26,949 bases of DNA from an uncultured Bacilli bacterium (GTDB lineage Bacteria > Bacillota_I > Bacilli_A > RF39 > UBA660): contig CANRPB010000008.1 in NCBI GenBank assembly GCA_947632415.1, forward strand, positions 1-26,949, read 5' to 3'. Positions 21,688-26,949 of this stretch are shown in pieces (the stretch's first letter is position 1; each line of letters starts with the position of its first letter). Below the pieces are notes generated by a model, which saw only the letters and a list, made by a program, of their open reading frames with translations, made no database searches and was not told the DNA's origin. Made by a program: the position numbers and the translations under genes.

Positions 21688-23334
21688 ATGAGTAAAATAA
21701 AAATATTTAGTTTAGGTGGACTAAACGAAGTCGGAAAAAACATGTATATCGTAAACGTCGATAACGACATATTTGTCTTTGATGCAGGACTAAAATACGC
21801 AGACGACAAAATGCTAGGAGTTGACTACATAATACCCAATTACGATTACTTAAAAGAAAATAGAAAAAAAATAAAAGGAGTATTCATAACCCATGGACAC
21901 GATGCCCAAATGGGAGCCCTATCAGATATACTACTAGACATAAGCGATCTAAAAATATACGGAGCAAAATTTACCATTGATGTAATAAAAAATCAACTAA
22001 AAGAAGACAATATCAAAACCGACAATCTATTTGAATTAGAACCCCATAAAAAAATAGACTTCGGAAAAAATAGTATTTTCCCTATTAGTTTAACACATAC
22101 AGTTCCTGATACCCTAGGATACGTACTATACACAGAAGACGGAGCCATATTCTACACAGGAAATTTTGTTTTTGACTCAACAATGCGCGGATCATACGAA
22201 ACAGATATAGGAAAACTAGCTTATGTAGGAAAACAAGGCGTATTGTGTCTATTAAGTGAATCAGTATATGCCGATAAACAAGGCTTTACATCACCAAACC
22301 ATCGCATATCACCATTGATAAGAGAAACACTAAATAATACCAATGGCCGAATTCTATTCAACATCTTTCAAGCACAACTATACCGAATTCAAGAATTATT
22401 TAATGAAATAACTAAAACTAACCGTCGTGTAGTAATAATGGGAAAAAGATTAGAAACAATCATTCTTAGCGCCATTGACAATGGCTACATATCCTTTAAC
22501 AAATCAAGAATAGGGAACATATATCAAGTTAATGATCCAAACATCGTAGTAGTAATATCAGATGAAAGAGAAAAACCATTCTCCAATATCAAAAGAATAA
22601 TAAAAGGATACGATAAATTTATAACCCTATCAGAAAAAGACACCGTTATATTTGCCTCACCAGTTTATGATGGAATGGAAAAAAGCGCAACCAAAGTCCT
22701 AGACGACATATCAAAACTAGGTTCCAACATTGTAACACTACCAAACAAAAAATACCTAACACACCATGCATCAAGCGAAGATCTAATGCTCATGCTAGGA
22801 CTAATGAAACCAAAATACTATTTCCCAGTTATAGGAGAATATCGTGGACAAGTAGCTAACAAAGAAGCCGCCCTAAAAGTCGGAATAAAAGAAGAAAATA
22901 TAATTCTAAAACAAAATGGTGAAGTAGCAACATTTATTAACGGAGTATACAAAAATACCAACGAAAAAATAAAAGTAGACGACATCTTAATTGATGGAAA
23001 AACCGTCGGAGATATAGGAGAATTAGTATTAAAAGATCGAGAATCACTAAGCGACAATGGCATAGTAATCGTAGCCGTAACACTTGACAAACAAACCAAA
23101 GAAATATTAGCAGGACCAGAAATTTTAACAAGAGGATTCGTATACGTAAAAGACAACATAGATTTAATTAAAGAAGCACAAAATATATCACTTAACATAA
23201 TCACCAACAACATTCAACCAAAATTTGTCGACTTCAATAAAATAAAAACCGATATAAGAGACAAAGTTGGAAAATACTTATACGAAGCAACTGAATGCAA
23301 ACCAATGATATTAATAGTTCTACAAGAAGTATAA
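21688..23334 (+). CDS. rnjB: RNase J-family protein with degenerate active site (RNase J2-like)
   Basis: 548 residues with the full RNase J layout: metallo-beta-lactamase domain, beta-CASP insert and C-terminal domain (ILAGPEILTRGFVYV). The metal site is damaged. HGHEDH of active RNase J1 reads HGHDAQ (residues 69-74), TGDF reads TGNF (D to N at 159), and HGEYR reads IGEYR. RNase J2 of Bacillus is similarly degenerate and works as a partner of J1 in mRNA decay. A catalytically weak partner subunit is therefore most likely, with an active J1 elsewhere in the genome. ATG 21688 is supported by AAAGGAG; the ATG-less extension upstream overlaps the promoter. Confidence 0.88.
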   Translation: MSKIKIFSLGGLNEVGKNMYIVNVDNDIFVFDAGLKYADDKMLGVDYIIPNYDYLKENRKKIKGVFITHGHDAQMGALSDILLDISDLKIYGAKFTIDVIKNQLKEDNIKTDNLFELEPHKKIDFGKNSIFPISLTHTVPDTLGYVLYTEDGAIFYTGNFVFDSTMRGSYETDIGKLAYVGKQGVLCLLSESVYADKQGFTSPNHRISPLIRETLNNTNGRILFNIFQAQLYRIQELFNEITKTNRRVVIMGKRLETIILSAIDNGYISFNKSRIGNIYQVNDPNIVVVISDEREKPFSNIKRIIKGYDKFITLSEKDTVIFASPVYDGMEKSATKVLDDISKLGSNIVTLPNKKYLTHHASSEDLMLMLGLMKPKYYFPVIGEYRGQVANKEAALKVGIKEENIILKQNGEVATFINGVYKNTNEKIKVDDILIDGKTVGDIGELVLKDRESLSDNGIVIVAVTLDKQTKEILAGPEILTRGFVYVKDNIDLIKEAQNISLNIITNNIQPKFVDFNKIKTDIRDKVGKYLYEATECKPMILIVLQEV

Positions 23335-23361
23335 CATTATAAATAGAAAAGAAGTGAATGA

Positions 23362-24783
23362 ATGCAAACACCAAACTTATTAAAAGCCAGACAAAGAACA
23401 AATGAACAAACTCTAACCAAAACAAACGAATACATCGTCAAAGAAAACCTAAAAAAATTAGGACTAAAAAAAAAATATTACATAAAAACCTACGGTTGTC
23501 AAATGAACGAACACGACACAGAAAACATAAAAGCCATCCTTGAAGAAATGTCATTCGAAGAAACACCAACCATGGACAACGCCGATTTAATTTTATTAAA
23601 TACATGCGCTATAAGAGAAAATGCCCACAACAAAGTTTTCGGTATGCTAGGTAGAATAAAACACCTAAAAGAACAAAACCCCAATTTAATAGCAGGAATA
23701 TGTGGCTGTATGGCCCAAGAAGAAACAGTTATAAACGAAATCTTAGAAAAATATAACTGGTTAGATATAGTATTTGGAACCCATAATATCCACAACCTAC
23801 CCAATATACTATATACCTCTATAAATAAAAAAGACTTAGAAGTAGAAGTATTAAGTATCGAAGGCAATATAATTGAAAATATACCAGTAAAAAGAGACTC
23901 AAAATACAAAGCTTGGGTAAATATCATGTACGGTTGTGATAAATTCTGTACCTACTGCATTGTTCCATACACCAGAGGAAAACAAAGAAGTAGAAAAAAA
24001 GAATACATAATTGATGAAGTAAAACAACTTATCAAACAAGGATACAAAGAAGTAACACTACTAGGTCAAAATGTAAATGCCTATGGAAAAGATCTACCAG
24101 AACAATACACAATGAGCAATTTACTAGAAGATGTCGCCAAAACAGGAATAAAAAGAATAAGATTTGTAACCAGTCATCCCTGGGATTTCAACGATGAAAT
24201 GATAAAAATAATAAAAAAATACGACAACATCATGCCATATATTCACTTGCCACTTCAATCAGGATCAAACAAAATTCTGAAACTAATGGGAAGAAGATAC
24301 ACCAAAGAAAGCTATATAGAATTATATAAAAAACTAAAAGAAGCCATGCCATACTCATCAATAACAACAGACATTATAGTTGGCTTCCCTAACGAAACCG
24401 ACCAAGACTTCCAAGAAACATTAAATGTCGTAAATGAATGTAAATTTGATAGTGCATTTACATTCATCTTTTCACCACGCATCGGAACACCAGCCGCCAA
24501 AATAGCCGACAATGTAACACTAGAAGAAAAAAACCAACGCCTACAACAATTAAACGAATTAATAAATAAATATTCCAAAGAAGCCAACAATAACTATCTA
24601 AATAAAACTGTACCAGTATTAATAGAAGGAACCAGTGAAAAAAACACCAAAATGCTTATGGGCTATACTGATACCATGAAACTTGTAAACATTGAAGGAC
24701 CAAAAAAATATATAGGCGAAATAGTAAATGTCAAAATAACCGATGTTAAAACATGGAGTATGGATGGAAAAGTAATCGAGTAA
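23362..24783 (+). CDS. miaB: tRNA-2-methylthio-N6-dimethylallyladenosine synthase MiaB
   Basis: Radical-SAM methylthiotransferase that adds the 2-methylthio group to i6A37 of tRNAs. 473 residues: an N-terminal UPF0004 domain with the Cys of YGCQMNEHD, NTCAIRENA and GCMAQEE (auxiliary 4Fe-4S), the radical-SAM motif CDKFCTYC, LLGQNVNAYG, and a C-terminal TRAM domain. GAAGTGA precedes the ATG. Only 27 bases separate it from the RNase J-like gene, so they form one unit. Its stop codon lies in the loop of its terminator. Confidence 0.96.
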   Translation: MQTPNLLKARQRTNEQTLTKTNEYIVKENLKKLGLKKKYYIKTYGCQMNEHDTENIKAILEEMSFEETPTMDNADLILLNTCAIRENAHNKVFGMLGRIKHLKEQNPNLIAGICGCMAQEETVINEILEKYNWLDIVFGTHNIHNLPNILYTSINKKDLEVEVLSIEGNIIENIPVKRDSKYKAWVNIMYGCDKFCTYCIVPYTRGKQRSRKKEYIIDEVKQLIKQGYKEVTLLGQNVNAYGKDLPEQYTMSNLLEDVAKTGIKRIRFVTSHPWDFNDEMIKIIKKYDNIMPYIHLPLQSGSNKILKLMGRRYTKESYIELYKKLKEAMPYSSITTDIIVGFPNETDQDFQETLNVVNECKFDSAFTFIFSPRIGTPAAKIADNVTLEEKNQRLQQLNELINKYSKEANNNYLNKTVPVLIEGTSEKNTKMLMGYTDTMKLVNIEGPKKYIGEIVNVKITDVKTWSMDGKVIE

Positions 24784-24796
24784 TCGATTATTTTTT
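24773..24796 (+). terminator. miaB terminator with the stop codon in its loop
   Basis: 7-bp stem TAATCGA/TCGATTA (24773-24779, 24784-24790), four-base loop containing TAA, T6 tail. Confidence 0.75.
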
Positions 24797-24824
24797 GTAA
24801 AAAAAAACAAAAAAAGAGTATAAT
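24795..24824 (+). promoter_or_regulatory. Sigma-A-type promoter of gpmI
   Basis: TTGTAA (24795-24800), 18 bases, TATAAT (24819-24824). The -35 starts in the T tract of the miaB terminator. AAAGGAG precedes ATG 24851. Confidence 0.6.
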
Positions 24825-24850
24825 AGAAGATATAAGAAAGGAGATACTAA

Positions 24851-26368
24851 ATGAAACCATTAGTATTATGTATATTAGATGGCTGTGGTGTAAGAGAAGA
24901 AACCGACGGAAACGCCTTCAAAAACGCCCATAAACCAACCTTCGATATGTTAGTGCAAAAATATCCCCATTCACTACTACAAGCAAGTGGATCAGCCGTA
25001 GGACTACCCGAAGGCCAAATGGGAACAAGTGAAGTAGGGCACATGAACATAGGCTCAGGAAGGATAGCATTACAACCTCTACAAGCAATTACAGCCTCTA
25101 TTGAAGATAAATCACTACTAAAAAATCAAGAAATATTAAATATCTTTGAACATGTTAAAAAAAATAACTCCAACCTTCATATTTTTGGACTATTATCAGA
25201 TGGTGGAGTACACTCACACATCAATCACTTATCAGCGCTACTAGATATGTGTAAACAAAACGACATAAAAAACGTATACCTAGACATTTGTACAGACGGA
25301 AGAGATACATACGAAAAAAGCTGTCTAACATATCTAGACAAATTACAAAAAAAACTCGATAGCTTAGGAATAGGACATATTTCTACTATACAAGGAAGAT
25401 ACTATGGAATGGATAGAGACAACAACTTTGACAGAATCAAATTATCATACGATGCCATATGCTACGGACAAGGGAAAAAATATAAAGACTACAAACAACT
25501 AATTAAAGAAAGCTATTCCCAAGATATATACGACGAATTTATTATTCCCAGTATCATCACCAATTGTCCCCTAAACGATAACGACGGCATTATAACATTC
25601 AATTTTCGTAAAGACCGTTTAAGAGAAATGTTTACGTTACTATCAAATCCAGAAGCCTACTCCCACCAAGCATTAGAAAAAAACTTAATAGTAAAAAAAT
25701 ATAAAAACCTAAAAGTTTTAACGATGTTCCCTGTAACAGAAACAGTCAAAGCGCCCCATGCCTTTAACGACTTAAATCTAAAAAATATCTTAGGTGAATA
25801 TCTCCATAACAATAAAATTAGTCAACTACGTATTGCCGAAACAGAAAAATATCCCCATGTAACCTTCTTCTTCGATGGAGGAAAAGAAATAGAATACGAC
25901 GACATGAAAAAAGTTCTTATTCCATCACCCAAAGTAGCAACATACGACCAAAAACCAGAAATGAGTGTATACGAAGTAACAGAAAACTTTTTAAACGAAG
26001 TAGAAAACTACGATGTTACAATCATGAACTTAGCAAACGGAGATATGGTAGGGCACACAGGAGTATATGAAGCAGCCATAAAAGCAGTAGAAGCCATGGA
26101 CAAATGTCTAGAAAAAATATATAATAAAGTAAAAAAATTAGGAGGAATTTTAATTATTATCGCAGATCATGGAAACTGTGACGTAATGTGGGATAAACAA
26201 CACAACCCCGTTACAAGTCACACAACAAACCCCGTTTTCTGTATTATAACCAAAGAAGGCTTAAAACTAAAAAATGGAAAATTAGCCGACATCGCACCAA
26301 CTATGTTAAAATTATTAAAACTCCCAATACCAAAAGAAATGAATGGTGAAGTGTTGATAGATGAATAA
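24851..26368 (+). CDS. gpmI: 2,3-bisphosphoglycerate-independent phosphoglycerate mutase
   Basis: Mn-dependent interconversion of 3- and 2-phosphoglycerate in glycolysis. 505 residues, alkaline-phosphatase fold: LCILDGCG metal site, catalytic Ser60 in MGTSEVGHMNIGSGR, DGRDT, QGRYYGMDRD, FNFRKDR, a late NLANGDMVGHTG and IADHGNCD. In Gram-positive spore formers this enzyme's Mn dependence makes it pH-sensitive in the forespore, which lets spores store 3-phosphoglycerate (known of the family). It has its own promoter. The next gene starts inside its last codons (8-base overlap). Confidence 0.97.
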   Translation: MKPLVLCILDGCGVREETDGNAFKNAHKPTFDMLVQKYPHSLLQASGSAVGLPEGQMGTSEVGHMNIGSGRIALQPLQAITASIEDKSLLKNQEILNIFEHVKKNNSNLHIFGLLSDGGVHSHINHLSALLDMCKQNDIKNVYLDICTDGRDTYEKSCLTYLDKLQKKLDSLGIGHISTIQGRYYGMDRDNNFDRIKLSYDAICYGQGKKYKDYKQLIKESYSQDIYDEFIIPSIITNCPLNDNDGIITFNFRKDRLREMFTLLSNPEAYSHQALEKNLIVKKYKNLKVLTMFPVTETVKAPHAFNDLNLKNILGEYLHNNKISQLRIAETEKYPHVTFFFDGGKEIEYDDMKKVLIPSPKVATYDQKPEMSVYEVTENFLNEVENYDVTIMNLANGDMVGHTGVYEAAIKAVEAMDKCLEKIYNKVKKLGGILIIIADHGNCDVMWDKQHNPVTSHTTNPVFCIITKEGLKLKNGKLADIAPTMLKLLKLPIPKEMNGEVLIDE

Positions 26369-26873
26369 AATTTATACCTATTTTAACTATAATTGGTTAA
26401 AAATAATAAAAAAAAATATTAAAAATAACGAAAAAATAAAAAAACCAAACCCCAAAATAGATCAATTAGTATTAAAAAAAGAAATAAACTCTGTAATATT
26501 TATTATAATAAATCTTCTAGTAACATATAACGGCTTAAAAGAAATATATAAAATAAACTATAAAAATAATATATTCATACACATATTTAAAGATAATATC
26601 ACAACATCAATAATATGGTTTATTATACTAACTATACTACCAATAACAACATCATTAATGACTAGAAAAAAAATCAAAAAAAAGAACTACTTAATATTAG
26701 AACTACTATATCTAATATCAAATATATTTAATATAATTATATTTATATACTTCATATTAACCATTATTACCAATATCTATCTTGGTATAATAGGAATAAT
26801 AAATACAATAATTATGATCATAATAAATATTAATATAATAATAGAAATAACCGAAAACTATTTAAAAGAATAG
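26361..26873 (+). CDS. Membrane protein, unknown function
   Basis: 170 residues: a basic N-terminal ~40, then membrane segments at about 43-58, 80-98, 110-130 and 132-160; extremely Ile/Asn/Lys-rich. No family recognised. The ATG overlaps the gpmI stop by 8 bases, and the nearest SD-like GGTG is 12 bases upstream, so translation probably depends on coupling. Composition is at the AT-rich limit, but an uninterrupted frame with sensible helix spacing supports a real gene. Confidence 0.6.
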   Translation: MNKIYTYFNYNWLKIIKKNIKNNEKIKKPNPKIDQLVLKKEINSVIFIIINLLVTYNGLKEIYKINYKNNIFIHIFKDNITTSIIWFIILTILPITTSLMTRKKIKKKNYLILELLYLISNIFNIIIFIYFILTIITNIYLGIIGIINTIIMIIININIIIEITENYLKE

Positions 26874-26900
26874 TTTTTTTAATTTTTTTGCGATTTTATC

Positions 26901-26944
26901 AATTTTAAAAATTGGTAAATTTTTTTTTACCGATTTTTAAAATT
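26901..26944. repeat. 19-bp inverted repeat at the window end
   Basis: 26901-26919 and 26926-26944 are inverted copies with one G-U-type mismatch around a T6 loop. It may be the terminator of the preceding gene or of a convergent gene beyond the edge, but no T-run follows the second arm within the window. Confidence 0.55.
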
Positions 26945-26949
26945 TGCTA

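Noticed and set aside
1..26949. Use of TGA for Trp (Mollicutes code)
   Set aside because: Trp residues at conserved places are encoded by TGG, and TGA ends mraY, pgk and the first gene at sensible family lengths.

Overview
The window comes from a very AT-rich, spore-forming Bacillota. Trp is encoded by TGG, and TGA is an ordinary stop (the gene at 4-1200, mraY, pgk), so the genetic code is standard. The reduced, compact layout, the A/K/I/N-rich coding and the prepilin-like surface proteins suggest an uncultured gut lineage of Bacilli near Mollicutes/Erysipelotrichales (RF39-like). That placement is inference. The sporulation content is visible directly: Spo0A, YunB, SspI, CotE, a SpoVD-type PBP, a SpoVE/FtsW-type SEDS protein and a YhcV-like CBS protein.

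Layout. 1-1260: prepilin-like protein with a C-terminal domain that looks like a hypervariable lectin fold, closed by a terminator. 1358-3424: rnhB operon (RNase HII, a small unknown, a glyoxalase II-like hydrolase, a membrane/zinc-ribbon protein). 3464-3590: promoter-like box, strong Shine-Dalgarno (SD), five-codon leader ORF and terminator, arranged like an attenuator. 3648-4065: second prepilin-like gene. 4101-6480: rnfC-rnfD with no other rnf genes beside them. 6492-6944 (minus): CBS pair. 7009-9666: yunB, DUF4015-type glycoside hydrolase-like gene, yutD. 9721-10259 (minus): sspI and a small coat-like protein. 10335-14238: third prepilin-like gene, pgk, UPF0104 flippase-like gene, glycolipid glycosyltransferase. 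14257-15111: spo0A. 15118-19167 (minus): spoVD-mraY-spoVE, a pared-down dcw cluster. 19283-20436: cotE, rpsP, khpA. 20488-21512: two unrecognised membrane proteins. 21688-26873: degenerate RNase J, miaB, gpmI, membrane protein. The last bases hold a 19-bp inverted repeat.

How it fits together. Spo0A would commit the cell to sporulation. sspI and the CBS gene carry sigma-G-like promoters (forespore). spoVD, cotE and the small coat-like gene carry sigma-E/sigma-K-like promoters (mother cell). SpoVD, MraY and the SEDS protein would build cortex or wall peptidoglycan. The rest is housekeeping: glycolysis (pgk, gpmI), RNA metabolism (rnhB, RNase J, miaB, khpA, rpsP), membrane glycolipid synthesis and a partial Rnf-like redox module. 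Intergenic space is very tight: stop codons lie inside terminators, one promoter overlaps a terminator, and several SDs lie only a few bases after the -10 box. No gene-free stretch exceeds about 225 bases, and I saw no tRNA, rRNA, CRISPR array or IS element.
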